A DNA stretch of 52,974 bases from Deltaproteobacteria bacterium (GCA_021802645.1 JAJZRO010000017.1:1-52974), one strand, 5' to 3'. Shown: positions 6,755-19,174, counted from the first letter of the stretch. Notes: generated by a model from the sequence alone, not told the origin. Numbers and translations: made by a program.

Positions 6755-8128
6755 TTACATGACCAACTCGAACTTGGTTTCTGGCGCATCGCGGTCGAGG
6801 CGATCCATCAGCACCCCGAGGATTTTCTCCAGCAGCCGGATGCCGCCCTTGTAGCCCACGGTGGGGAAGTACTGATGCCCCTGGCGGTCGAGGATGGGGA
6901 AGCCCCAGCGCACGTAGGGGATGTCCTCGTCCCGGGCAATGTACTTGCAGTAGGTGTTGCCGACCAACAGATCCACCGGCTCGTTCTTGATCCACTGATG
7001 CAAAAGGAACATGTCGCCCGCCGCCTTGACGTTCACCTCGTAGGGCAGCTCCTTGGTGAGCTCCCTGATCCGCTCCTCGAACCGCTTGCCCGGCGTGCCG
7101 GTGACGATATGGGTCGGCCACATGTCCAGCGAAACCAGAAACTCAGTCATGGCGATGAGCTGATCCGGATCACCCACCAGGGCCACCTTCTTGTGGTAGA
7201 GGTACTGGTGCATGTCCGAGATCATGTCCACCAGCTGGCCGCGCTCAAGGGTGATCTCCTCCGGGATGGTCACCCCGGCGACGGTTCGGAGCGCATCGAT
7301 GAAACGGTCGGTGGCCGCCAACCCAAAGGGCATGTCCAGCACCTTGCACGGCACCTTGCACTTGGCGTCGAGCCAGCGGGCCGCGTCGGCGGAGCACCAC
7401 TCGCCCAGGGCCAGGGTGCCGCAGGAGTCGCCGCAGGACTTCAGCTCGTCGATGGTCACCCCGCCCTCGGGGAACATCTTGTATTCGCCGGAAAGCGGGC
7501 CGTTCAAGACGCCGGAGGTGTCGGGGAACATGATGGATTTGACGCCGATAAGCCGCATCAGCCGTTTGATTTCCTCCATGTCGCAGGGTTCGACCCAGCC
7601 GGGAATGATGTTGACCTTGCCGTTCTTCTTGCCCTTGGGCTCGGCCAGCATGGCCATGGACTTGGTCATGCTGGCAAAGCCGGTGACGTGCGACCCCACG
7701 TAGCTCGGGGTGTTGGCGCCGAGCACTGTCTTGCCTGCGGGGATCTTGCCCTCATCCTGCGCCTTTTTCTTGATCTGCTTGAGATCGTCGCCGATGGTCT
7801 CGGAAAGGCAGGTGGTGTGGATGGCGATCACCTCGGGGTCGTAGACCGAGAAGATGTTGTTGATCGCCTGCAGCATGTTGGCCTGACCGCCGAAGACCGA
7901 GGCGCCCTCGGTAAACGAGCTGGTGGAGGCGGAGATCGGCTCCTTGTAGTGGCGGGTCAGGGTGCTGCGGTGGTAGGCGCAGCACCCCTGGGATCCGTGG
8001 CTGTGCGGCAGGCAGCCGTGGATGCCTAAGCTCGCATACATGGCGCCGATGGGCTGGCAGGTCTTGGCCGGGTTGATGGTCAAGGCCGTGCGTTCGGTGA
8101 TTTCCTTGGGGGTATGTCGTAAGAGCAT
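6755..8128 (-). CDS. nifK: Nitrogenase molybdenum-iron protein beta chain
   Basis: 457 aa, the short form typical of anaerobe nitrogenases that lack the long N-terminal arm of the Azotobacter protein. P-cluster cysteines are Cys24 (KTCQPIGA), Cys49 (GSQGCCAYHR) and Cys107 (TTCLSETIGDD). With NifD it forms the alpha2-beta2 component that reduces N2. It lies 70 bp downstream of nifD on the same strand. The next gene is a NifB relative rather than nifE, which is unusual. The ATG at 8128 has a GAGG site just upstream. Confidence 0.97.
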   Translation of the reverse strand: MLLRHTPKEITERTALTINPAKTCQPIGAMYASLGIHGCLPHSHGSQGCCAYHRSTLTRHYKEPISASTSSFTEGASVFGGQANMLQAINNIFSVYDPEVIAIHTTCLSETIGDDLKQIKKKAQDEGKIPAGKTVLGANTPSYVGSHVTGFASMTKSMAMLAEPKGKKNGKVNIIPGWVEPCDMEEIKRLMRLIGVKSIMFPDTSGVLNGPLSGEYKMFPEGGVTIDELKSCGDSCGTLALGEWCSADAARWLDAKCKVPCKVLDMPFGLAATDRFIDALRTVAGVTIPEEITLERGQLVDMISDMHQYLYHKKVALVGDPDQLIAMTEFLVSLDMWPTHIVTGTPGKRFEERIRELTKELPYEVNVKAAGDMFLLHQWIKNEPVDLLVGNTYCKYIARDEDIPYVRWGFPILDRQGHQYFPTVGYKGGIRLLEKILGVLMDRLDRDAPETKFELVM

Positions 8129-8198
8129 GGTTGTTGCCTCATGTGTTTTTGTTCACCGGCCGCATAGGTCCTATGGGAACCTATGTCTTCGGTTTTTC

Positions 8199-9845
8199 CT
8201 ATTCCCAGGCGAAGGTGGCGGAAAGCTGCGGGTTGGTCTGCCACGGCGCCTTCATGTAGCTCCAGACCTTGCTGTTCACCAACCGGTCGATCTCCTGGTA
8301 GAAGTTGATCGCACCCTTGAACCCGGCATAGGGACCGCCGGAGTCGTAGCTGTGGAGCTGCTTCATGGGCACGCCCAGCTTCTGGATCGAGAACTTCTCC
8401 TTGATGCCGGCGCAGAAGATATCCGGCTGCATCAATTCCACCAGCTTTTCCGCCTCGTACTGGTTGAGGTCGTCGATAACGAGCGTCCCTTTCTCCATGT
8501 CCGGAATGAGGCCGTCGTAATCCTTGAACCGGTAGCCGGCCTTTTCCAGGGTCGCGAGTTCCTTGGCGCTCTTGCGCGGTTTGAAGCGCTTTTCGTCCGC
8601 CTCCACCTCGAGCTCCTCGATGTTGCGGCTGTCGGCATCCACCTCCAGAGAAGGGATCACCTGGCGGCCTTCGTAGTCGTCGCGGTGGGCGAACTCGTAG
8701 CCGGCAGAGATGGTCTTCATGCCCAGCTCGGTGAAGAGTTCCTGGTAGTGGTGGGCCCGGGAGCCGCCGACAAAGAGCATCGCGGTCTTGCCCTCGGTCC
8801 TCGGCGTGATCTCCTTCAATGCCGCCGTAACCGCCGGCATTTCCTCGGCAATCACCGCCTCGACCCGGGCAATGAGCTTCTGGTCGCCGAAGTACTCGGC
8901 GATCTTCCGGAGCGATTTGGCCGTGGCATGGGCGCCGATGAAGTTCACCTTGATCCAGGGAATACCGAACTTGGTCTCCATCATGTCGGCCACGTAGTTG
9001 ATGGAGCGGTGGCACATGACGGTGTTCAGATCCGCCTGGTGGGCCGAGGCGAACTGATCGTAGCTCGAATTGCCCGAAAAGGTGGCGAGGGGGGTGATGC
9101 CGCACTTCTTGAGCACCCGGTCGATCTCGAAGCCGTCACCGCCGATGTTGTACTCGCCGAGCAGGTTGATCTTGAACTCGCCCTCCTTGGGCACGTCGTT
9201 TTCGCCCACGATGTGGCGGAAGACCTGGTTGTTGGCGATGTGGTGGCCGGCGGACTGGCTGACGCCCTTGTACCCCTCGCAGGAGAAGGCATAGACGTTG
9301 CAGTCGCCGAACTTCTCCTTCATCCGCTTGGTCACCGTGTGGATGTCGTCGCCGATGAGCCCCACCGGGCAGGTGGCGAAGACGGCGATGGATTTGGGGT
9401 GAAAGAGGTCGTAGGCCTCCTGGATCGCCCGCTCCAACTTCTTCTCGCCGCCGAAGATGATGTCCGAGTCCTGCATATCGGTAGAAAAGCAGTAGGTCAT
9501 GTAGTTCTCACCGTCCGGACCGGCATCGGTCTGGTTGCGGCGGGTGAGCCAGGAATAGAAGCCGCAGCCGATGGGGCCGTGGGTGATGTTGACGATGTCC
9601 CGCGTCGGCCCCATGATCACGCCCTTGCAGCCGGCATAGGTGCAGCCGCGCATGGTGATGATGCCGGGGGTGGTGCGGACGTTGGCGGAAATCTCCGGCG
9701 TCTCGTTGCCGAGCGCCTCGTTGATCATGATCTGCTTGGCGCGTTTGCGGGCGACTTTGGCCGGATACTTGGCCAGCAGCTCTTTTTTGACCTCGGCCGG
9801 GTCCCACTGGGCCGACTTCTTCTTGGTTGCCGTTGCGGTTGCCAT
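8199..9845 (-). CDS. nifD: Nitrogenase molybdenum-iron protein alpha chain
   Basis: 548 aa. P-cluster cysteines are Cys68 (RGCTY), Cys94 (PIGCGFYS) and Cys159 (ATCPVGLIGDD). FeMo-co ligands are Cys278 (VMCHRSINY) and His498 (KQLHSYD). The active-site residues of SQSAGHH (Gln197, His201) are conserved, so this is a molybdenum-type enzyme by ligand pattern. An insertion of about 50-70 residues around 388-460 is absent from Azotobacter NifD but present in clostridial and many sulfate-reducer proteins (group II). It is 17 bp from nifI2. Confidence 0.97.
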   Translation of the reverse strand: MATATATKKKSAQWDPAEVKKELLAKYPAKVARKRAKQIMINEALGNETPEISANVRTTPGIITMRGCTYAGCKGVIMGPTRDIVNITHGPIGCGFYSWLTRRNQTDAGPDGENYMTYCFSTDMQDSDIIFGGEKKLERAIQEAYDLFHPKSIAVFATCPVGLIGDDIHTVTKRMKEKFGDCNVYAFSCEGYKGVSQSAGHHIANNQVFRHIVGENDVPKEGEFKINLLGEYNIGGDGFEIDRVLKKCGITPLATFSGNSSYDQFASAHQADLNTVMCHRSINYVADMMETKFGIPWIKVNFIGAHATAKSLRKIAEYFGDQKLIARVEAVIAEEMPAVTAALKEITPRTEGKTAMLFVGGSRAHHYQELFTELGMKTISAGYEFAHRDDYEGRQVIPSLEVDADSRNIEELEVEADEKRFKPRKSAKELATLEKAGYRFKDYDGLIPDMEKGTLVIDDLNQYEAEKLVELMQPDIFCAGIKEKFSIQKLGVPMKQLHSYDSGGPYAGFKGAINFYQEIDRLVNSKVWSYMKAPWQTNPQLSATFAWE

Positions 9846-9862
9846 AGTTCTTCTCCTTGCGC

Positions 9863-10237
9863 TTATGCGATCGCCTTGCTGCCTTTCTCGCCGGTCCGGA
9901 CGCGCACGGCATCCTTGAGCGGCACCACGAAGATCTTGCCGTCGCCGGGCTTGCCGGTCTGGTTCACGGCGATCAGGGCCTGCACCACATCCTTGACCTC
10001 GTTATCCTTGACCACCGCGGTCACCATGCGCTTGGGGTAGAGCTGGCCCTTGGCGCCCAAGAGGGCGGCGGCCTCCTCGTAGCCCTGGCTGGCGCCTTCC
10101 AAGATCTTGGGATTGGCCAACCCCTTGCCACGGCCTTGGGCCTCGTGGACAAAGAAGGCGTCGATGCCCGCGTCGGTGAGGGCCTGTTTGGTCTGGTTCA
10201 TCATATTGATCCGCACGACGGCGATGACCTCTTTCAT
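9863..10237 (-). CDS. nifI2: Nitrogenase-associated PII-like regulator NifI2
   Basis: 124 aa PII-family protein. The C-terminal signature is KPGDGKIFVVPLKDAVRVRTGEKG. The T-loop segment differs from GlnB, with no YRGAEY tyrosine and a longer insert around residues 45-65. In methanogens and several anaerobes NifI1 and NifI2 together bind the dinitrogenase and inhibit it on ammonium addition, relieved by 2-oxoglutarate. Its start overlaps the nifI1 stop by 4 nt, consistent with a complex made in equal amounts. Confidence 0.93.
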   Translation of the reverse strand: MKEVIAVVRINMMNQTKQALTDAGIDAFFVHEAQGRGKGLANPKILEGASQGYEEAAALLGAKGQLYPKRMVTAVVKDNEVKDVVQALIAVNQTGKPGDGKIFVVPLKDAVRVRTGEKGSKAIA

Positions 10238-10590
10238 GCCGGCACCCCCTCGGCGGCATATTGGGTCTCCTTGACCCCGGAGCTGATGGTGTAGGACTCC
10301 TCCACCTCGGAGACGAAGATCTTGCCGTCGCCAAACGCCCCCTTGCCGCTGGAGCGGGCGCTGTTCATGACGGTCTCGATGAAGAAATCCTTGTCCGCGC
10401 TGTTGATGACGCTCATCAGCATGACCTTGGGGATCTCGTCGTAGGTGACGTCGCCGATCTTGATGCCGCGTTGCTTGCCGCGGCCGGCAACCGCGTATTT
10501 GGTGACCGCCGGAAATCCCGCCTCCATGAGGGCGGCGAGGACTTTATCTGCTTTTTCCGGCCGGACAATGGCCCTGATCATGGTCAACAT
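10234..10590 (-). CDS. nifI1: Nitrogenase-associated PII-like regulator NifI1
   Basis: 118 aa PII-family protein placed between nifH and nifD, the diagnostic position of nifI1. It starts MLTMIRAIVRPEKADKV and carries GRGKQRGIKIGDVTYDE in the T-loop region and GAFGDGKIFVSEVEESYTI at the C-terminal end. It acts post-translationally on nitrogenase with NifI2. The ATG at 10590 is chosen; the frame extends upstream but without PII similarity. Confidence 0.93.
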   Translation of the reverse strand: MLTMIRAIVRPEKADKVLAALMEAGFPAVTKYAVAGRGKQRGIKIGDVTYDEIPKVMLMSVINSADKDFFIETVMNSARSSGKGAFGDGKIFVSEVEESYTISSGVKETQYAAEGVPA

Positions 10591-10636
10591 GGTGTTGTTC
10601 TCCAATCTGTTTTTTATAGGACCTCTTGGACTTATG

Positions 10637-10649
10637 GCGCCGGAGGCGC
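10637..10649 (-). other. Short hairpin between nifH and nifI1
   Basis: GCGCC-GGA-GGCGC gives a 5-bp GC stem in the 80-bp gap after nifH. On the minus strand it is not followed by a strong U-tract. Hairpins after nifH often adjust the higher level of nifH mRNA; that role here is a guess. Confidence 0.25.
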
Positions 10650-10670
10650 TCTTCGCTTTGCCTTCCAGCC

Positions 10671-13571
<2,901 letters not shown>

Positions 13572-13625
13572 AAGATCCGGGGCAGACAGAGTCCAGCCAG
13601 CCTTCCGGGCGGCGCCCCGGCCGCC

Positions 13626-14348
13626 TCAGCGAATGAGCCGGAGATACCGGGCGAAGAAGAGCTCGAAGTCGGCGGCGATCTCCTTTTCATGGAGTCGGGC
13701 CGCTTCGAGGATATGTCGGGGGTTGATCTCCTGATCGCGAATGGAGGAGAGCCACTTCTGGTCCTTCTGGAGCCAGAGGGCCACATCCTCAGGCGCGGCG
13801 GCGTGGTTGTCGAACTGTACCCCGACCAAATGGGGGCGGCCGGCCACCGAGATCGCCTCCACCTGGCACTCGGCCGAGGTCATCAAGACGGTGAGATGTT
13901 TGGGAACCGGCTCCAGGACGGTCTGGCCGTGCCATTTGAAGAGCGGTATCGTCTGGCCGAGCTCCGCAAAGGCCGGATGCGTTCGGCCGTCGTGGGTGAG
14001 ATGGCCCTGGACAAAGCCCACGCTGGTGCAGAAGTTGGGGCCGATGCGGGCGCCGAGGGCCTGGGCCAGCAGCTGATGGCCCAGGCAAAAACCAAGGCAC
14101 GGCTTATCCGTTGCCATGGCCTCGCGAAGCAGGCGTTTTTCTTCGGCCAGAAAGGGGTATTGCGCCTCCTGATCCACATTGGCTCCGCCTCCCAAGAGCA
14201 ACAGGCCGTCATACTCGCGAAAATCGGGTAGCGGCGCCTCCCACACCCGGACCACATGCAGTGTGGTGCGATGTTTCCGGACCGACCGCATCAGGATGGC
14301 GCCGGGACCTTCCCAGGGGCTATGTTGCAGAACCAGCAGTCGCAGCAT
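13626..14348 (-). CDS. Glutamine amidotransferase-like protein, altered catalytic His
   Basis: 240 aa class I amidotransferase fold. The nucleophile elbow is intact (GFCLGHQ, Cys88). The position of the catalytic His-Pro-Glu reads GVQFDNHA, so His is replaced by Asp180 and Glu is missing; His182 is two residues on. It may be inactive as a glutaminase or use a shifted His. It is convergent with nifA (54 bp gap). It is a different subfamily from the amidotransferase at 3.5-4.3 kb. Function is unknown. Confidence 0.8.
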   Translation of the reverse strand: MLRLLVLQHSPWEGPGAILMRSVRKHRTTLHVVRVWEAPLPDFREYDGLLLLGGGANVDQEAQYPFLAEEKRLLREAMATDKPCLGFCLGHQLLAQALGARIGPNFCTSVGFVQGHLTHDGRTHPAFAELGQTIPLFKWHGQTVLEPVPKHLTVLMTSAECQVEAISVAGRPHLVGVQFDNHAAAPEDVALWLQKDQKWLSSIRDQEINPRHILEAARLHEKEIAADFELFFARYLRLIR

Positions 14349-14446
14349 ATGTCATTGTTCGCCAATGGCGGAGGGGTAATCATTCGAACAGCGGGGCAGG
14401 CACCTCTCCGGCCTGCTCCGCTGCAAGGTTTCTGGGGGGGGGATGG

Positions 14447-14486
14447 TTATCCCAGGGAGATCGCATCGCTGCTCTCCCCGGGATAA
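14447..14486 (-). terminator. Hairpin downstream of amtB
   Basis: TTATCCC-A-GGGAGA (14447-14460) pairs with TCTCCC-C-GGGATAA (14473-14486), giving a long stem with one A/C mismatch, 15 bp after the amtB stop. No U-tract follows, so this is a hairpin of uncertain terminator strength. Confidence 0.4.
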
Positions 14487-14501
14487 TCGCCCGCCACGCC
14501 C

Positions 14502-16145
14502 CTAACGATGAATCTTGTGGAGGTTGAAGTCCGGATAGGCGGTAACCGCCACCTCGGCCTGATCCAACCCTTCCAGTTCCATCTCCGGCGGGACCCGCAG
14601 GCCGATTACCTTGTCGAGCACCTTGAAGATGACCCAGGAGATGATGAACACATAGGCCACGTTGGTCAGGGTGCCGATGCACTGGGCGAGGAACTGGCCC
14701 GAATCGCCGTAGAAGAGGCCGGTCACGCAACCCTTGACGCCATTGAAGCCGTCGCCGTACTTGCCGTCGGCGAAGAGGCCGAGGGAGAGGACACCCCAGG
14801 CGCCGTTGACGCCGTGCACCGAGATGGCGCCCACCGGATCGTCGATCTTCATGACGCGCTCGAAGAAGAAGACGCTGAGGACGCAGAGGACGCCGGCGAT
14901 GGCGCCGATGAGGACCGCGACCGGCGCGGTGACGAAGGCGCACGGGGCGGTGATCGCGACCAGTCCGGCCAGCAGACCGTTGGCGCTCATGGAGATGTCG
15001 GGTTTGCCGTAGCGCATCCACATGTAGACCCAGGAGGAAACGGCACCAGCCGCGCCCGCCAGCATGGTGTTGGTGGCGATGACGCCGATCCTGAGATCGG
15101 TGCCGGCCAGGGTGGAACCCGCGTTGAAGCCGAACCAGCCGAAGGCGAGGATGAAGCAGCCGACCACCGCCATGGGGATGTGGTGCCCAGGAATGGGGTT
15201 GGGGGAGCCATCCTTGTTGAATTTGCCGAGACGCGGCCCCAATACCATGGCCCCGGCCAGGGCGCAGACTCCACCGGTCATGTGCACGACCGAGGAACCG
15301 GCGAAATCGACATGGCCGTGGCCCAGGCCGAAGTTGGCGCCAAGGGCGGACAACCAGCCACCGCCCCAGACCCAGTTGGCGTAGAGCGGGTAAATGAGGC
15401 CGGAAACCAGGAAGCCGTAGACGAAGAACGATTTCATGTTCCACCGTTCGGCCATGGAGCCGGTCGGGATGGTGGCGGTGGTGTCCATGAAGACCATCTG
15501 GAACAGGAACAGGGTGAAGATCGCCGCATCATAGGTGTCGCCGGAGAGGAAGAACCCCTTCATGCCGAAGAGGCCGAAGTCCTTGCCGAAGAGATGGATG
15601 ACGAATTCGCTGTTCAATGCCTTGGCGCCGCCCAAGGCTGCTACGCCGCCCACTCCGCCCATCTGGAGGGCGAAGCCGCAGAACCAGTAGCCGAGGAGGC
15701 CGAGGCCATACACCATGAAGTTCATGGCCATGGTATGGCCGGCATTCTTCGCCCGGGTGAAGCCGGTTTCCGCCATGGCGAAGCCGGCCTGCATGAACAT
15801 GACCAGGAAGCCGCAGATCAGGGTCCAGACGATGTTGGTGGAGATGCGGTTATGGCCGATGACGTCCGCCAGCTTGGCGGCCAGCGGTTCACTCTTCCCG
15901 AGCTCGGCCAGTTCCTTGTCGGTGGGGGCATTGGCCGAGGCGCCGACCACATCGGCGGCCCCGCCGGTATTGGCCCCGCTGGGGTCCGATACGATTACCG
16001 CTGGCGGCGTCGGGGTTGCCGCTGCCGCCGCTTCGGTGGCGGTAGCCGTGGGGGCGGGTGGGGCCATGTCTTCGGCGAACGCCCCGATGGTCAGGCCGCA
16101 TAGCCAGCCTGCTATAACCAGACACAACAAAATTTTCCTTTTCAT
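14502..16145 (-). CDS. amtB: Ammonium transporter with extended secreted N-terminus
   Basis: 547 aa. MKRKILLCLVIAGWLCG...AFA is a signal peptide. It is followed by about 70 residues rich in Ala, Thr and Pro before the first Amt helix (NRISTNIVWTLICGF). The rest is a standard Amt/Rh channel of 11 membrane helices with the twin-His pore (HMTGG and SVHGVNGAWG). ATG 16145 is preferred because GGAG lies 7 nt upstream; ATG 16163 is also in frame. It lies 65 bp downstream of glnK in the conserved glnK-amtB pair, in which GlnK blocks the channel when nitrogen is sufficient. The long periplasmic N-terminal extension is unusual. Confidence 0.95.
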   Translation of the reverse strand: MKRKILLCLVIAGWLCGLTIGAFAEDMAPPAPTATATEAAAAATPTPPAVIVSDPSGANTGGAADVVGASANAPTDKELAELGKSEPLAAKLADVIGHNRISTNIVWTLICGFLVMFMQAGFAMAETGFTRAKNAGHTMAMNFMVYGLGLLGYWFCGFALQMGGVGGVAALGGAKALNSEFVIHLFGKDFGLFGMKGFFLSGDTYDAAIFTLFLFQMVFMDTTATIPTGSMAERWNMKSFFVYGFLVSGLIYPLYANWVWGGGWLSALGANFGLGHGHVDFAGSSVVHMTGGVCALAGAMVLGPRLGKFNKDGSPNPIPGHHIPMAVVGCFILAFGWFGFNAGSTLAGTDLRIGVIATNTMLAGAAGAVSSWVYMWMRYGKPDISMSANGLLAGLVAITAPCAFVTAPVAVLIGAIAGVLCVLSVFFFERVMKIDDPVGAISVHGVNGAWGVLSLGLFADGKYGDGFNGVKGCVTGLFYGDSGQFLAQCIGTLTNVAYVFIISWVIFKVLDKVIGLRVPPEMELEGLDQAEVAVTAYPDFNLHKIHR

Positions 16146-16210
16146 AACCATGCTCCTCTGCATGTCTTGCTCAGTTGGATGTTGCCGCTGCTGCTCCCGA
16201 GGGACCAAGG

Positions 16211-17096
<886 letters not shown>

Positions 17097-17942
17097 ATGG
17101 TACACGAGACCGCGATACGGTTGGGGTTCTTCTTCGGCATTCTGGCGCTGGTGGCAGTGGGCGAATTGCTGTTTCCCCGCCGGACGTTGCGGACCGGCAA
17201 GGCGGTCCGCTGGTTGAGTAACCTCGGCGTGGTGGCGGTGGATACGCTCATGGTCCGCCTCCTTTTTCCGGTGCTCGGGGTTGGGGTGGCGGTGGCGGCG
17301 CAGGCGCACGGGTGGGGGCTTTTGAACGTGCTGGCCCTGCCGACGTGGCTCTCGGTGCCCATCGGCGTGCTCGTCCTCGATCTGGTGGTCTATCTCCAGC
17401 ATGCCATGTTCCACACCATGCCGCTCCTTTGGCGGCTGCACATGATGCACCATGCGGACCTCGACATCGATGTTTCCACGGGCCTGCGTTTCCATCCCAT
17501 CGAGATCGCGATCAGCATGGTGATCAAGATGACCGTCATCGCCGCCCTTGGCCCCTCGGCCTTCACCGTCATCCTCTTCGAGGTGATCCTGAACGGCACC
17601 GCCATGTTCAACCACGGCAATCTGCGGCTGCCTCTGGCCCTCGACCGCGCCTTCCGCCTGCTGGTGGTGACGCCGGACATGCACCGGGTCCATCATTCGG
17701 TGGCCATCCGCGAGACCAACAGCAACTTCGGCTTCAATTTCCCCTGGTGGGACCGCCTGTTCGGCACCTACCGAGCCCAACCCGCAATGGGCCATGAACA
17801 GATGGTCATCGGGCTTGCCCAGTTCCGCGATTCCCGCAAGAACACGCTGGGGCACATGCTGGTCATGCCCTTCACCGACCCGCCGGGCGACTATGCCATC
17901 AACCGGCACGGCATGGACCCTGCACGCCTCAGGAAGGAGTGA
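17097..17942 (+). CDS. Fatty acid hydroxylase / sterol desaturase family membrane protein
   Basis: 281 aa integral membrane protein with three to four hydrophobic segments in the first half. It has the family's di-iron histidine boxes: QHAMFHT (HxxxH), HMMHH and HRVHHS (HxxHH). A C-terminal tail follows NFPWWDRLFGTY. Members hydroxylate or desaturate lipids using O2. The substrate is unknown. An oxygen-dependent enzyme next to a nitrogen-fixation region suggests some oxygen exposure. ATG 17097 is chosen for the GGGGTGG before it; ATGs at 17079 and 17085 are in frame. Confidence 0.88.
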   Translation: MVHETAIRLGFFFGILALVAVGELLFPRRTLRTGKAVRWLSNLGVVAVDTLMVRLLFPVLGVGVAVAAQAHGWGLLNVLALPTWLSVPIGVLVLDLVVYLQHAMFHTMPLLWRLHMMHHADLDIDVSTGLRFHPIEIAISMVIKMTVIAALGPSAFTVILFEVILNGTAMFNHGNLRLPLALDRAFRLLVVTPDMHRVHHSVAIRETNSNFGFNFPWWDRLFGTYRAQPAMGHEQMVIGLAQFRDSRKNTLGHMLVMPFTDPPGDYAINRHGMDPARLRKE

Positions 17943-18035
17943 TGTAAGACGGTTGGTCGGCCTTTAAGTATTTAATGAATTTCTTAATTTTTTCTGTTGC
18001 ACAAAACCCAAAACCTGTATAGTGGAGCCATAAAG

Positions 18036-18149
18036 GCGTTGTGCGTTGGCCAGGGTGTCGGCCAGCGGTTTTGCGGGGTCCAGAACTATGGGCAGAATCC
18101 CGATGGTGGTCGGGGCACTCGCTCACCAGCAACGTGAAGGAGAACAAAA
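18036..18149 (+). repeat. Leader of first glycine-zipper gene (copy A)
   Basis: Related to the leader at 18635-18752. Shared blocks in order are AAGGCG-TGTG-GCTGGC-like, ATGGGC, CCGATGGTGGTCGGGG (which can form a CCCGA/TCGGG hairpin) and GCTCA-CAGCAAC-TGAAGGAGAA at the ribosome site. It may be only duplicated sequence or a structured leader RNA. Confidence 0.5.
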
Positions 18150-18548
18150 ATGATCAGGCGTTTGGGAGTCGTGGCATTAACGATGGTGGTTGGTTTTTCC
18201 ACCCCGGCTCAGGCCGCAAGGGTGGATGGCGACGCGGTGATCGGCGGCGCTCTCGGTGCCGCTGCCGGCGCGGTGGTGGGCTCTGCCATCGGCGGTCGGG
18301 ATGGCGCCATCATCGGTGGCGGTCTTGGCGGCGTGATGGGCGCTGTGGTTGCCACCTCCGGCAGAGAGGAAGAAAGGGTGGTCGTGGTGCGCGACAGATA
18401 TCCCCACTACCCCTATTATCGCCATTATGACCATGGCCGTCACCTTGGCTATGGTTACTACCGGCCGCGGTATCGGTGTGATTACCGGTATGCCCATGAG
18501 GAGGAGGGCTATCGTGGCCATCATCACCACTATGACGATGAGGATTGA
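18150..18548 (+). CDS. Glycine-zipper secreted/outer-membrane-associated protein (copy 1)
   Basis: 132 aa. Signal peptide MIRRLGVVALTMVVGFSTPAQA. Residues 25-70 are a glycine zipper (DAVIGGALGAAAGAVVGSAIGG, repeated GxxxG) that can insert into or oligomerise at membranes. The C-terminal half is rich in Tyr, His, Arg and Asp (HHHHYDDED), suggesting metal or surface binding. GAAGGAG lies upstream of ATG 18150. It is paralogous to the next gene. Function is unknown. Confidence 0.8.
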   Translation: MIRRLGVVALTMVVGFSTPAQAARVDGDAVIGGALGAAAGAVVGSAIGGRDGAIIGGGLGGVMGAVVATSGREEERVVVVRDRYPHYPYYRHYDHGRHLGYGYYRPRYRCDYRYAHEEEGYRGHHHHYDDED

Positions 18549-18634
18549 TGTAAGGAATATAGGGGAAAGGCGCTTTTGAGGATGTTTTGCTTGCACTGTC
18601 TCAAATTTACGTTTAGTTAGAACCCTAATAAGGC

Positions 18635-18752
18635 GCTGTGTCGCTGGCGTTGATTTTACGCTGGCGAGTTTGGGGAGGGTCCCGAGAAAATGGGCGCTCA
18701 CCCGATGGTGGTCGGGGGACGTTGCTCAACAGCAACCTGAAGGAGAAGATTG
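18635..18752 (+). repeat. Leader of second glycine-zipper gene (copy B)
   Basis: It matches copy A best over the last 75 bp before the start codon, including the CCCGATGGTGGTCGGGG hairpin and the GCTCAACAGCAACCTGAAGGAGAA ribosome-site region. The 5' half can also form a TCGC...GCGA stem where copy A forms CGTTGG...CCAGCG. Confidence 0.5.
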
Positions 18753-19088
18753 ATGGGAAAGCGTTTGGCAATCGTGGCATTGATTCTATCGGTCGGGCTT
18801 TCCATGCCGACCTTGGCGGCTGCGGTGGACGGTGACGCGGTGATCGGCGGGGCCATCGGCGGAGCCGCCGGGGCCGCAATTGGTTCCGCGGTCGGCGGTC
18901 GGGAGGGAGCCGTCATCGGCGGCGGCCTCGGTGGCGCTGCCGGGGCAGCGGTCGCCACCTCCGGCAAGCCGCGGGAAAAAGAGGTGGTCGTGGTCCATGA
19001 GGAGGAAGAGCATCATCGTCATGACAACGGTCGTCATCTGGGCCATTATAAACACAAGCGTCATGGTCGTGGACCTCATGATGATTGA
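18753..19088 (+). CDS. Glycine-zipper secreted/outer-membrane-associated protein (copy 2)
   Basis: 111 aa. Same plan as the previous gene: signal peptide (MGKRLAIVALILSVGLSMPTLAAA), AVDGDAVIGGAIGGAAGAAIG glycine zipper, VATSGK, then a charged His/Arg-rich tail (HHRHDNGRHLGHYKHKRHGR). A tandem duplication with divergence confined mainly to the tail. ATG 18753 follows GAAGGAG; a TTG at 18750 is in frame but not needed. A strong terminator follows. Confidence 0.8.
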   Translation: MGKRLAIVALILSVGLSMPTLAAAVDGDAVIGGAIGGAAGAAIGSAVGGREGAVIGGGLGGAAGAAVATSGKPREKEVVVVHEEEEHHRHDNGRHLGHYKHKRHGRGPHDD

Positions 19089-19114
19089 TTCCTGACCAGC
19101 GTTGCAGGAGTTGC

Positions 19115-19152
19115 AAACAAAAAGGGCGCCCGCTTGGGCGCCCTTTTTGTTT
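19115..19152. terminator. Bidirectional intrinsic terminator
   Basis: A perfect 17-bp stem, AAACAAAAAGGGCGCCC (19115-19131), loop GCTT, and its complement (19136-19152). Flanking A/T runs serve as U-tracts in both directions. It ends the glycine-zipper gene and the convergent znu operon. Confidence 0.95.
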
Positions 19153-19174
19153 GGCGGCGGCAAAGGGAGGCGCG

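Noticed and set aside
18036-18152. Cyclic-di-GMP (GEMM) riboswitch upstream of the glycine-zipper genes.
   Set aside because: The repeated leader lacks the conserved GEMM core sequence blocks, so only an unnamed duplicated leader is claimed.
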